IMG/VR virus record: IMGVR_UViG_3300042294_001905 | Span: 1 to 37,704 of that record | Length of the DNA: 37,704 nucleotides | DNA from: a virus | Strand: one strand, 5' to 3' | In this document: positions 8,452-16,091 of the stretch, in pieces | Position numbering within the stretch: position 1 is the first letter of the stretch | Layout: each line of letters opens with the position of its first letter | Translations under genes and position numbers: made by a program | Notes under the pieces: model-generated | Database searches by the model: none | What the model saw: the letters and a program-made list of their open reading frames with translations, nothing else | Told to the model about the DNA's origin: nothing

Positions 8452-8894
8452 GGTGCGATCTCCTCGGGTTGTTGCTGGGCAGGCTCGGGCACAGGCGGGC
8501 GCACCAGCTGCAGCCCCATGCGATCCATCGCCGCCCAGGGGTTTTCGGCAGTGACATCTGCGCTGTCGTACATGGCCCCGATGTCTTGCAGTTTGACCTC
8601 CAGGCCTGCTTGCAGGCACAGTTCGTAGGTTTTCACCGGCTTGCCCGGGTCGTGGCTGACCTCGACCCACTCAGGGGGATCGCCCTCCTGCGCCCACACG
8701 GTGAACGGCACCAGTGCCGCGAAGCTCTCGCTGATGCCGCCAGAGCTGATGTAGTGCGTTGCCGGCTCGTCGCCCGTGGGGGATAGGCCGGTGGTGAACA
8801 TGTTTTGGCAGTTCACGGGGTCCAGCGTTGCCGCAATAAGGCGGGCCAAGGGGGTTTGGTCGGCTGTAATAATCAAGTTTCTGTAAACGTCCAT
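8448..8894 (-). CDS. Hypothetical phage protein
   Basis: Protein of 148 aa starting MDVYRNLIITADQTPLARL. The ATG overlaps the TAA of the upstream gene by one base (TAATG), which decides against the longer frame beginning at 8927. The sequence (LDPVNCQNMFTTGLSPTG, THYISSGGIS, FTVWAQEGDPPEWVEV) resembles small proteins found with tail or fibre genes of proteobacterial phages, but the function is not known to me. Pro/Gln-rich C terminus. Part of the compositionally different block with the fibre-like gene upstream. Confidence 0.5.
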   Translation of the reverse strand: MDVYRNLIITADQTPLARLIAATLDPVNCQNMFTTGLSPTGDEPATHYISSGGISESFAALVPFTVWAQEGDPPEWVEVSHDPGKPVKTYELCLQAGLEVKLQDIGAMYDSADVTAENPWAAMDRMGLQLVRPPVPEPAQQQPEEIAP

Positions 8895-9211
8895 TAATTT
8901 CCCCGTGCGCGGATGGCCGCGGCGCAATCGTGAGCATCGGACCCCTTATTGCCATCACCAATGCCCTCACATACCTTGGCGCACGCCTCACGTTCGGCTG
9001 CTGCAGCTCTGGGCATGCACACTTTTTGGCAGCTTTGAAATTCCCCGCAGCAAGGTTTTACAGCAGCGGCTTCGGCAACGAGAGCGGCAAAGCGCTCAAG
9101 TTCATCGTCCCAATCTTCGTATGCACAGCGTTCGTCAGGAACGTCCAACTTGCTGTAGATGGGTTGCAGGCTGGCTTCTTTGGCGCAACGAATGATTTCT
9201 TGAATGTCCAT
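8894..9211 (-). CDS. Ea22-like small accessory protein
   Basis: Protein of 105 aa, acidic. Its C-terminal half, AAAEREACAKVCEGIG ... AHDCAAAIRARGN, is a recurrent module in phage accessory proteins of the Ea22/Ead type. An N-terminal half (IIRCAKEASLQPIYSKL) and a Cys cluster (CCGEFQSCQKVC, about residues 54-65) complete it. Such genes are usually in early regions, so finding one inside the structural operon is unusual. ATG overlaps the fibre-like gene stop as ATGA. The DNA is AT-richer than the surrounding head genes, suggesting it arrived with the fibre-like gene. Confidence 0.5.
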   Translation of the reverse strand: MDIQEIIRCAKEASLQPIYSKLDVPDERCAYEDWDDELERFAALVAEAAAVKPCCGEFQSCQKVCMPRAAAAEREACAKVCEGIGDGNKGSDAHDCAAAIRARGN

Positions 9212-11202
9212 CAGTAAGCTCCGGTTTTCCCGTTGACCCAGCTTTCCGTCGCCTCAATCTGGCTTTGCGTGGACTGTGCGCCACGGACGATGAGGCTTGT
9301 CAGCCAGCCTTGGAAGTACAGGCTTGCGTTGTTGCGAGCGCCGATGAACAGCGGGTAATTTCCAAAGTTTCCGCCGCCAGTGTCTGTTGTAGACGTGTTG
9401 CGCAAAGTGCCATTTACTCGCAATTGCACATCGCCAGTAGCCGGCGCCAAATCCATAACTGACGTATTTACTGTGGTAATTGGCGCAGACAAAGATGTTG
9501 CGGTCGCGGTTGTAGCTGAGCCTGAACCACGCACAGCGGCAACCCAAGTTGCCCCGCCATCAGATGCTGGCATTGAAAAAGCGCCTGCGATACCAATGCC
9601 ACTTACCGCAGTAGAAAGCTCTACTAATTGCCCAACCGCAGCATCACTCAACTTCCTAACCCCCGCCCAAACCGTCATTTTGTCGGTAGCGGTGAAGTCA
9701 ATACTCCCCGTAGACATCGAATCGTCAATGCCATCGAACTGCAGATACGGCAGGAACCCCGCAGTGTCATACGTCGCCGCGTCCACCACGCGCTGGTAGG
9801 TGGGGCCGATCAGGCCCGTGGATTGGCTGGCGGGGCGGAGGTCTGCGCCCCAGACATATATGGTATTAGATGTGGAGCCAAGGCGGCTTTCCATGCCGTA
9901 GGCTCCAAGCGTAGGCGTAGCGCCAGAAACCGTGCCAACCATTCCGAAAATGGTTGTGTCTGTTGGAATGCTGCCAGTTAAAACGACTCTCCACCAACCA
10001 TTGCCGGCATTTGTGCTTGTTGCGCTGACAAGAGTCCCGGCAGCACCAGCACTTTGTTGCGTAATTGTTCCGGTGTCCAAATCAATAACACATTGGAACC
10101 ACCTTGTAGATGTGCTGCCGCTTTGGGCATTTATTTGTGCGTACTGCCACGTTCCTTTTTTTAAGTAGCAAGAAAATGCAACAGTAGTGCCTGCTGTTAT
10201 CAAGGCGCCTTGATACGCAGAATGGTAATTTGTCGTCGCGGCTTCGGTAATGATGTCTGCCGTTGTGCCGCCCAACGGATCAGTTGTGGCCGTAGTGTTT
10301 ACAGCAGTAACGGCGTTTTTCGTCCACGCCCCATTATCAAACTGCTCCGTATAAATCAGCAGGTTGTATCTCGCCGCCAGCTTCGGGCGTTTTGTGCCGG
10401 TGGAGGTGGCGTGGTTGCCTGCGAGGGACTTGATGGTTACGTTGTCGAGGGTAAGCGTTGTCGGAGAGCCTGCGCCGCCCGGAGAAATAATCTCAAGCCT
10501 GTTTGACGCAGAGGCTGGAAACAAAACAAACGAGTATGTTTTGTTTAGCGCGGTGTTTTCGGTTGAAAATGTTGCGTGAATAGTTCCGCCCGCAGTTCGG
10601 ATGCGGAACGTCAGTCCGCCAGCGGAAGCGCCAGAAATAGTAAAGGAACAACTAAACGCGCCAGCAGGAACAGAGAGTGTTTGAGCAATTCCAGCGCCAC
10701 CGACGGACGCTGCAAAAACCGCAGCGCCGCCAGTAAATGAAACACTAGCGTCAGCAGTCCAGCCAGTTCCGCCGCTGGCAAAGTCACCATTCGTGACCAG
10801 TTCACTCCCCAGCACCAACCCCTTCGACTTATCCAGCATCAGCCCCACCCACACGTCTGCGCCGTTTCCCGGCGCACTGACGGGCGTGGTGCCTGCGCTG
10901 TCGTCGAACAGCGTCGTCAGATCGCTGGGGTCGTACCATGCGCCTTGTTCGCCGTTCGAAAATAGGGCGATGGGCCCGACCACCGTCTGGGAGTTCTGCA
11001 GCAGGTAGTTCAGCGCGGCCGACGACGAGCTGATGGTCGAGTCGAAGATCTGCGCCAGAGGGATGATCCGGCCGCTGATGGGCGCCTGCGGGATGCCGTA
11101 CAGCCCGCACAGGTCGTGCAGGTCACCGTTGAAGTCCTGCGTCGTCTTGCCCGTCGCGTTGCGGATGGCCTGCTGCAGGGCCCCCTGTAGCGTCTGCGTC
11201 AT
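9211..11202 (-). CDS. Tail-fibre-like / LamG-type carbohydrate-binding protein
   Basis: Protein of 663 aa. Residues about 1-130 form a distinct N-terminal region (DLHDLCGLYGIPQAPISGRI) ending in AWYDPSDLTTLFDDSAGTTP and VGLMLDKSKG. That motif is common to phage surface proteins carrying jelly-roll modules. It continues with a CBM-like domain (ELVTNGDFASGGTGWTA, about 137-260), a second jelly roll beginning NLLIYTEQFDNGAWTK (about 280-450), and a C-terminal LamG/concanavalin-like domain starting YLQFDGIDDSMSTG and ending WLTSLIVRGAQ. It probably binds surface glycans. The location between portal and scaffold genes, and visibly lower GC over the C-terminal two thirds, point to module acquisition. 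It could be a virion decoration rather than a tail fibre. Confidence 0.6.
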   Translation of the reverse strand: MTQTLQGALQQAIRNATGKTTQDFNGDLHDLCGLYGIPQAPISGRIIPLAQIFDSTISSSSAALNYLLQNSQTVVGPIALFSNGEQGAWYDPSDLTTLFDDSAGTTPVSAPGNGADVWVGLMLDKSKGLVLGSELVTNGDFASGGTGWTADASVSFTGGAAVFAASVGGAGIAQTLSVPAGAFSCSFTISGASAGGLTFRIRTAGGTIHATFSTENTALNKTYSFVLFPASASNRLEIISPGGAGSPTTLTLDNVTIKSLAGNHATSTGTKRPKLAARYNLLIYTEQFDNGAWTKNAVTAVNTTATTDPLGGTTADIITEAATTNYHSAYQGALITAGTTVAFSCYLKKGTWQYAQINAQSGSTSTRWFQCVIDLDTGTITQQSAGAAGTLVSATSTNAGNGWWRVVLTGSIPTDTTIFGMVGTVSGATPTLGAYGMESRLGSTSNTIYVWGADLRPASQSTGLIGPTYQRVVDAATYDTAGFLPYLQFDGIDDSMSTGSIDFTATDKMTVWAGVRKLSDAAVGQLVELSTAVSGIGIAGAFSMPASDGGATWVAAVRGSGSATTATATSLSAPITTVNTSVMDLAPATGDVQLRVNGTLRNTSTTDTGGGNFGNYPLFIGARNNASLYFQGWLTSLIVRGAQSTQSQIEATESWVNGKTGAY

Positions 11203-11211
11203 CGCTCACCC

Positions 11212-13152
11212 TCACTGAATCGGCATGGGCCCCTGCACCGGGGGCATCGGGGGGCCGGCAGGCGGCAGCGCCGGATTGGGCTGCATCATCCCCAGTTGCA
11301 TCTGCATCGCCGCGGCCTCGGTGGCCACCTTGCGAGCCTTGGCGCCGCGCTCCTGGGCCCCGGCCATCTTCTCGGCCACCTCAGCCTGCTGCAGCGGGCT
11401 CGGGCCCGGCGGCTGCGGGGGCTGCTGCTTCAGGCCCGTGATGGCCTGGTCCAGCACGCTCTCGATCTGCGTGCTCACCCGGAACTTGCTCACGCTCCAC
11501 TGCAGCAGGCTCAGCAGCACCGGCGCGGCCTGCGGCACGCTCTGCGCCATCGGCGCCACTTGGCTGATGAACGCCCCCAGGCCCTGCATGAATTGCACCG
11601 CCGCGTCGCGCTCGGCCGCCCAGTCCATCGCGGCCATGCTGTCGGCCTCGATGTTGATGCGGTACTCGCGCATCTCCTCGGTCTTCAGCAGCTCGATGGC
11701 CTGGCCGGCCAGCGCCGCGTCTGGCGTGCGCTCGATGTTGCTGCGCCTGATGATCGTCTCGGGCTGCCAGTGCCGGCAGATGATCTCGGCCTTGATGCGC
11801 AAGGCCTGGCTGATCCACTCGGCGATGTAGAACTGCGCCAGCTGCACCCGCGTGCTGCCGAACTGCGCCTTGATCTGCTGCGCCGTGGCCGTCTCGCTGG
11901 CGCGGCTCGAGCCCCGCATCACGTCCGAGACGCCCAGCACCTCGTAGATCTGCATCACCTTGTCCTGGCGGTACTGGCGCAGCCTCTCGATGGCGTTGAC
12001 CACCATGTCGATCGGCACCCAGTCCACCTGGCCCTTGATCCCGCCCCGCTCGGCAAACAGCGCCCAGTTGTCCACCGGGATCAGCTGGTTCTCGCTGGCC
12101 TGGCTGAACATCCTCTGGATGCCCTCGGCGCTCTTGTCGTACACCCCCACCACCTTGGCCGCACGCGTCAGCCAGGTGATCCGGGTGTTGATCTCGTCGA
12201 GCTCGGTGAACTGGTCCTGCGCGAACACGTAGTCGGCACGCGGCATGAAGTTGCTGCTCGTGACGTTGGCCGCCAACGGCCGCGGGCACGGGAAGAAGTG
12301 CTCCAGCCCCAGCGGGTCGTCCTTGACGTCCAGGATCGTCGGCGCACCCTTGCAGTACCAGTAGACCTTGCGGTTCTCCTTGCACCAGATCTCGTAGACC
12401 TCGGCCTTCGTCCAGGGGTCGTTCTGCGGCTTCTGGTCGTTGTCGACCTTCGTCATCCGACCCCCGCCCAGCGGCACGATCGCAGCGATCTGCTCGCCGA
12501 ACCGCTCCACCAGCTGGTCCTTCGTCATGTAGACGCGCCGCGCCACCCACCGCACCTCGGGCCAGGTGCGCGCCGGCGACCAGAAGAAGTCTTCCCAGTA
12601 GATGTAGTCGACCGGGGCGTCCTCCTCGACGATGCGCTCGAGCACCTGCGGCGGCGCCAGCTCGGCACCCGTCACCGGGTCCAGCACCGCCGGCTCTTCG
12701 AACTCCTCGGTCTTGACCTCGTAGCGCAGCCAGATCTGCCCCAGCCCCACCACCAGCCAGTCCTCGATGCCCTGCCGCACCGCCGCGTCCCACGACGAGC
12801 TGTTCTCGTCGAACCCGCGGTTCAGAATGCGCTGCATGATCGTCGACGCCACCCGCGCCACGTCGTCGTCGTAGTCCTGGAACGTGCGCGCCACGTCAGC
12901 CTTGGGCGGCCGGGCGTACAGCATCGACAGGAGCACCTTCATCGTGCTCCAGAACAGGTTGACCCGGCTCTCGTCCTTGCCGACCGCGTCGCGCTTGTCC
13001 AGGTAGCGATGCACGATCCGGCGCGAGTCCTCGTGGAACTTCCTCAGCTCCTTGCCCGCCGCCTCGATCTCCGTGCCCCAGCGCTGCTGCATGCCACCAG
13101 GCGTGGCAGCGAAGTCACCCACGCTGGTGATCTTCTCCGAGTTGTCCACCAT
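11212..13152 (-). CDS. Portal protein
   Basis: Protein of 646 aa directly downstream of the terminase large subunit (ATGA overlap), the canonical place for the dodecameric portal through which DNA is packaged. The long N-terminal helical region with WSTMKVLLSMLYARPPKADVAR, then the wing-like WLVVGLGQIWLRYEVKTEEF, and the block YIYWEDFFWSPARTWPEVRW are typical of P22/podovirus-type portals. A central EINTRITWLTRAAKVVGVYDKS helix precedes VLGVSDVMRGSSRASETATAQQ, a conserved portal signature. The C terminus (about residues 580-646) is Gln/Pro/Met-rich and probably forms the barrel or a flexible tail. Confidence is high from length, order and motifs. Confidence 0.88.
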   Translation of the reverse strand: MVDNSEKITSVGDFAATPGGMQQRWGTEIEAAGKELRKFHEDSRRIVHRYLDKRDAVGKDESRVNLFWSTMKVLLSMLYARPPKADVARTFQDYDDDVARVASTIMQRILNRGFDENSSSWDAAVRQGIEDWLVVGLGQIWLRYEVKTEEFEEPAVLDPVTGAELAPPQVLERIVEEDAPVDYIYWEDFFWSPARTWPEVRWVARRVYMTKDQLVERFGEQIAAIVPLGGGRMTKVDNDQKPQNDPWTKAEVYEIWCKENRKVYWYCKGAPTILDVKDDPLGLEHFFPCPRPLAANVTSSNFMPRADYVFAQDQFTELDEINTRITWLTRAAKVVGVYDKSAEGIQRMFSQASENQLIPVDNWALFAERGGIKGQVDWVPIDMVVNAIERLRQYRQDKVMQIYEVLGVSDVMRGSSRASETATAQQIKAQFGSTRVQLAQFYIAEWISQALRIKAEIICRHWQPETIIRRSNIERTPDAALAGQAIELLKTEEMREYRINIEADSMAAMDWAAERDAAVQFMQGLGAFISQVAPMAQSVPQAAPVLLSLLQWSVSKFRVSTQIESVLDQAITGLKQQPPQPPGPSPLQQAEVAEKMAGAQERGAKARKVATEAAAMQMQLGMMQPNPALPPAGPPMPPVQGPMPIQ

Positions 13153-14492
13153 CAGCCTACCCTCTGGCTCTGGCGCGGGCCGCAGTCCCAGATGTCGTTC
13201 AGGGCGAACGCATAGTTGGCCCCTCGCGCCGGCACCGTCGTTGCCGCGCTCGCACCGCCTTGCGATTGTCGCACCACCGGGCGCGCAGCCAAGGCCAGAT
13301 ACCGGAACGCGTCCGCAGCATGGCTGTGCTGGTCATGCTTGGGCTTGTTGCGGTAGGTCTGCGTGCGCTCGTCCCACTCCCGCATGTACCCACGCAGATG
13401 CTCCAGGCCGTCGTAGGTGCTCCCCTCGTCAAACCAGCACTGCGGCAGCACCAGCCTCGCCGCCTCGATCCCGTCCTGCAGCGACATCTCAGGCACCAGC
13501 TCAGGCCGGATGCCGTTGGACAGGAACTGCTCAATGATCGACTTGCCCGTCTGCAGCGACTTCGCCCGCGCATCGTGCGGCAGGTACACCTTGCCCACCC
13601 GGTACGGCCGCGCCTTGATCCAGTCGATGTAGTGCTGGATCGGCAGGTTGTCGCCTTCGTAGAAGTCCACCACCCGGTAGCCATCTCGCGTCGTCTGCCA
13701 GCCCCACCAGCTGCACGAGTCCGTGAACCCCAGGTCAGCCACCAGGTCCACCACCTGCTCGCCATCCACTCCGTGCTCACCCACCCGGCCCGCCTCGTAC
13801 GCGTCCGTCACCAGCCGCGCGTAGTACGCCCCAGGCACCGCCGCGTCGAAGCTGCACTCGTACTCGACCTCAAACGCCTCGGGCGTCATCTGCGCCTTCG
13901 CGTCGCGCAGCTCGTCCGGGTGGATGATTTCGGTCTTGCTCGCAGGGAGCTCGAGCAGCAGGTGCGTGCCCGGGTTCAGCCGCGCCTCCTCCCGCAGGTT
14001 CCAGAACATGTTCTTGCCCGCGGGCGTGCCAGCAAAGATGGCCCAGCCGCGCCGGTCGGACAAGGCCGGCCGCAGGACCGTGTACCAGGCGCTCGGCCGG
14101 ATCTGCCCCACCTCGTCCAGCACCACCCCGTCGAAGTACATGCCCCGCAGCGCGTCGTAGTTGTCCGCGCCCGCCACGTAGATCGTGCTCTCGCCCTTGT
14201 GCCCGTTGGCGATCGTGATCTTCAGCTCGCTCTCGTTGGGCTGCTTCGTCCAGAAGTCCTTCGTCAAGTCCTTCAGGTACGCCCACGCCACCCGCTTGGC
14301 CTGGTCGCGTTGCGGCGCCAGGTACGCGAACTGCGGCTTGGGCAGGTCCGTCTCGAGCGCGCCGATCACCAGGTCCGCACACATCGCCACCGTCTTGCCG
14401 CACCGGCGATGCGCCACCACCACCGTCCAGCGCTTGGCCCGGTTGTGCAAGGGCAAGAACACGCTGCGGGGTTGGTATTCCTGGAGTTTCAA
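13152..14492 (-). CDS. terL: Terminase large subunit
   Basis: ATPase-nuclease motor of DNA packaging, 446 aa. Walker A variant AHRRCGKT is at residues 27-34 and Walker B DGVVLDE at about 121-127. The coupling motif region AIFAGTPAGK is at about 151-160. The RNase H-like nuclease acids are visible as D253 (ADLGFTD), D307 (LPHDA) and D394 (HAADAFRY). It appears to start with TTG (14490-14492), overlapping the DUF6378 stop as TTGA, with GGAG seven bases upstream. No ATG fits, because the next Met is beyond Walker A. It overlaps the portal by ATGA. The rare start codon plus coupling may keep levels low relative to the portal. Confidence 0.93.
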   Translation of the reverse strand: MKLQEYQPRSVFLPLHNRAKRWTVVVAHRRCGKTVAMCADLVIGALETDLPKPQFAYLAPQRDQAKRVAWAYLKDLTKDFWTKQPNESELKITIANGHKGESTIYVAGADNYDALRGMYFDGVVLDEVGQIRPSAWYTVLRPALSDRRGWAIFAGTPAGKNMFWNLREEARLNPGTHLLLELPASKTEIIHPDELRDAKAQMTPEAFEVEYECSFDAAVPGAYYARLVTDAYEAGRVGEHGVDGEQVVDLVADLGFTDSCSWWGWQTTRDGYRVVDFYEGDNLPIQHYIDWIKARPYRVGKVYLPHDARAKSLQTGKSIIEQFLSNGIRPELVPEMSLQDGIEAARLVLPQCWFDEGSTYDGLEHLRGYMREWDERTQTYRNKPKHDQHSHAADAFRYLALAARPVVRQSQGGASAATTVPARGANYAFALNDIWDCGPRQSQRVG

Positions 14493-14770
14493 CGCTCCAC
14501 CCCAGCCAGCCGGTCAGCGACCAACTTTGCGTAGCCGGCAATGTCAACCCAGCTGTCCGCGTAATCCGGGTCGCCGTTGACGATGCGGCCAATCTTGTGG
14601 CAAATCATCTCCAGAGCCTCCTGCTGGTCGTAAGCCAACTCGACCTTGCTGACCTGATCGAGGTGACGGTAGATCGCCTGCTTGAGAACCTGCGTGATCG
14701 CGGCATGGTCCTTGAACTTGCCGTAACGGCTGCCGCGCTCCTGAAGCGTCTGGGTGATGTCGTGTTGCAT
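14489..14770 (-). CDS. DUF6378 domain protein
   Basis: Protein of 93 aa that fits the DUF6378 pattern over its full length: TLQERGSRYGKFKDHAAITQ near the N terminus, then EALEMICHKIGRIVNGDP and DSWVDIAGYAKLVADRL at the end. The function of the family is unknown. The E/D-spaced helical C terminus recalls all-alpha NTP pyrophosphatases, but I cannot see a full ExxE/ExxD set, so this is only a suggestion. ATG is preceded by GAGGG. It sits between the terminase subunit genes and is translationally coupled to terL through TTGA. Confidence 0.75.
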   Translation of the reverse strand: MQHDITQTLQERGSRYGKFKDHAAITQVLKQAIYRHLDQVSKVELAYDQQEALEMICHKIGRIVNGDPDYADSWVDIAGYAKLVADRLAGVER

Positions 14771-14991
14771 TGAGAAACCCTCAACATGATCTTGGGGGGT
14801 ACGGAAAAAGGTGGGGGGGCCCCTGCTTCGATGCCACCCCCCGCCCCCGCCTCGACGGGGGGGTGGGGGTCAGGCAGAAGGCCCGGGCAACGCGCCGGCT
14901 GCTGACCGCACCGCACACCCGCCCCGCCGATGCCCCGCCAAGGCCCACAGCAAGCCGCAGGAGGCGCGATCTGCAGGCTGGTGGCACCACC
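14771..14991. other. GC-skewed structured gap before DUF6378
   Basis: Gap of 221 bases without a convincing gene. It carries long C- and G-runs: on the minus strand CCACCCCCC can pair with GGGGGGTGG (about 14834-14869). Further on, GGTGG pairs with CCACC followed directly by five T (14805-14809), a weak terminator-like arrangement. G-runs here could also form a G-quadruplex. Just before the DUF6378 start, TTGAG-GGTTT-CTCAA resembles the early operator at 12 of 17 positions. Confidence 0.45.
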
Positions 14992-15528
14992 CTAGCCTGC
15001 CGGCGTTTCAGAGCCTCCTGCGGGCTCTGATCGCGTCGGGCTTTCGGCCGTCGCCGGATCGGCTGCTTGCGGATCGACAATCCGGTATGTGCCGTCTGTT
15101 TCCGGTTTCAGATCAAGCACTTGCGGCGCTGCTTGCCGAATTTGTGCCGCGTCTGTGCCGATTTGGCGCCCGCCAAGCCAGCCCAGCTCGAGCCTGATGC
15201 CGCCGTCGACGCTGGCCTGCACTTGCAGCGGCATGGCCTTGTTCACCATGGCCGCGAAGATCTGCCGGTCGCCCAGGCTGCCCTGCGCTCGCTCCACGAG
15301 CCAGCCGGCCAGGCCTTGCGGGTGGCACTTGCCAGGCTGGCTGGCCAGTTCGACCGCCTCGCGGATCGTGCGCGTCACCTTGTTGCCGACGCCCTTGGGG
15401 CGCCCCCCGGCCGGCAGCACCGCGCCGTTCAGCGGGCTGACGACCGGCTTTCTGGCCCCATTTTTCGCGGCCTTCGCGATTGCCGCCCCGACCGACGCCG
15501 CAACCGCATCTTGCGCTGAAACCTCCAT
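14992..15528 (-). CDS. terS: Putative terminase small subunit
   Basis: Protein of 178 aa, two genes upstream of terL. After a helical, Ala-rich start it has GRPKGVGNKVTRTIREAVELA (about residues 42-62, quoted in pieces here). This 'GRPKG..NK.T...REA' pattern is widespread in small terminase-like and DUF5681-type phage proteins that bind DNA. The middle region (WLVERAQGSLGDRQIFAAMVNKAMPLQ) fits an oligomerising helical core. The C terminus is Pro/Ala/Glu-rich and probably disordered. ATG lies 13 bases after the stop of the 27-aa gene. It would recognise the packaging site, though no pac or cos site could be identified. Assigned by motif plus position. Confidence 0.6.
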   Translation of the reverse strand: MEVSAQDAVAASVGAAIAKAAKNGARKPVVSPLNGAVLPAGGRPKGVGNKVTRTIREAVELASQPGKCHPQGLAGWLVERAQGSLGDRQIFAAMVNKAMPLQVQASVDGGIRLELGWLGGRQIGTDAAQIRQAAPQVLDLKPETDGTYRIVDPQAADPATAESPTRSEPAGGSETPAG

Positions 15529-15540
15529 GATGCGATTCTC

Positions 15541-15624
15541 TCACCTCTCTGGCCAGAACAGTAGCACCCCGACCGCGACGAGCACGGCCACGACGATCAT
15601 GTCCACGACTTCGACCGGGTTCAT
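15541..15624 (-). CDS. 27-aa single-pass membrane protein
   Basis: Very small gene of 28 codons. It reads MNPVEVVDMIVVAVLVAVGV followed by LLFWPER and a TGA stop. A hydrophobic run of about 18 residues should span the membrane, with a short acidic N terminus and a Pro-Glu-Arg end. ATG overlaps the stop of the upstream 87-aa gene as ATGA, exactly the coupling style used throughout this operon, and 12 bases separate its stop from the next ATG. This coupling is the main evidence that it is real. Function is unknown. It might be a holin-like or regulatory micropeptide. Confidence 0.6.
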   Translation of the reverse strand: MNPVEVVDMIVVAVLVAVGVLLFWPER

Positions 15625-15884
15625 CGCGCGACCTCCAGCACTTCCACCAGCGCCCGGATCTCCCAATGCCCGCGGGCGGCCATGGCATGCGCCACCTCGG
15701 CCTGGTCGGTGATGCGCCAGGGCGAGTTGGGCGCCAGATCCGACCGCAGCCTGAACCGCCAGGCCACCGCGGGCGGTGCCTGCTCTTGCGCCTGCATCTG
15801 CGCCCGCATCAGCTCAGCGACCTGCGCGCGCAGCTCCTGCAGCTCCCTTTGCGTGCCCGTGGGCACCGTTTCGAAGTCATCCAT
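15621..15884 (-). CDS. Small coiled-coil protein
   Basis: Protein of 87 aa starting MDDFETVPTGTQRELQELRA. The start is fixed by a perfect AGGAGGT site seven to eight bases upstream; the longer frame up to 15971 lacks one and runs into the repeat region. Residues 10-35 form a heptad-like helix (RELQELRAQVAELMRAQMQAQ). The rest (WRFRLRSDLAPNSPWRITD, then a helix ending VEVLEVAR) is unassigned. First gene after the 207-base repeat-rich gap, with its own strong ribosome site, so it may start a new transcript. Confidence 0.6.
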   Translation of the reverse strand: MDDFETVPTGTQRELQELRAQVAELMRAQMQAQEQAPPAVAWRFRLRSDLAPNSPWRITDQAEVAHAMAARGHWEIRALVEVLEVAR

Positions 15885-15913
15885 GACCACCTCCTGTTGA
15901 CCGTTGCACCGTT

Positions 15914-16081
15914 TGCGCTCGCATGACTCGCATCCACCCCCCCCTACGGGGGGGGCAATATGCGAGCGCACCTAGCGCAGGGGGCAGGCCCCCCACTTTG
16001 TGGTGGGGGCCATGCCTGCCCCACCCTGCTGCGCTTGCATGCGGACCAGATGCGAGCGCAATGCGAGCGCATGCGAGCGCA
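15914..16081. repeat. Array of ATGCGAGCGCA repeats
   Basis: Six 11-base copies lie in the gap between the PP-loop gene and the 87-aa gene. Direct copies are at 15960-15970, 16050-16060, 16061-16071 and 16071-16081 (the last two share one base). Inverted copies are TGCGCTCGCAT at 15914-15924 and TGCGCTTGCAT at 16030-16040 (one mismatch). A C-run/G-run hairpin (about 15936-15955) and another hairpin lie between them. Iteron-like spacing suggests protein binding: a replication origin, a packaging site or an operator. Confidence 0.7.
15980..16022. terminator. Long stem-loop inside the repeat gap
   Basis: GGGGCAGG pairs with CCTGCCCC, and an inner CCCCAC-TTT-GTGGGG-like stem extends it. There is no T tract, so it may be an RNA structure, a weak or Rho-linked terminator, or a processing site after the PP-loop gene rather than a classical terminator. 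Confidence 0.45.
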
Positions 16082-16091
16082 GACCCCCTGA

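Noticed and set aside
4694-8628. Long plus-strand open frames opposite scaffold and the 489-aa gene
   Set aside because: They lie antisense to well-supported genes, are Arg/Ala/Gly-rich without domains, and result from high-GC codon bias that removes stop codons on the opposite strand.
14781-15197. Open frames across the C/G-run gap on both strands
   Set aside because: They depend on homopolymer runs, have no ribosome site and overlap the small terminase gene.
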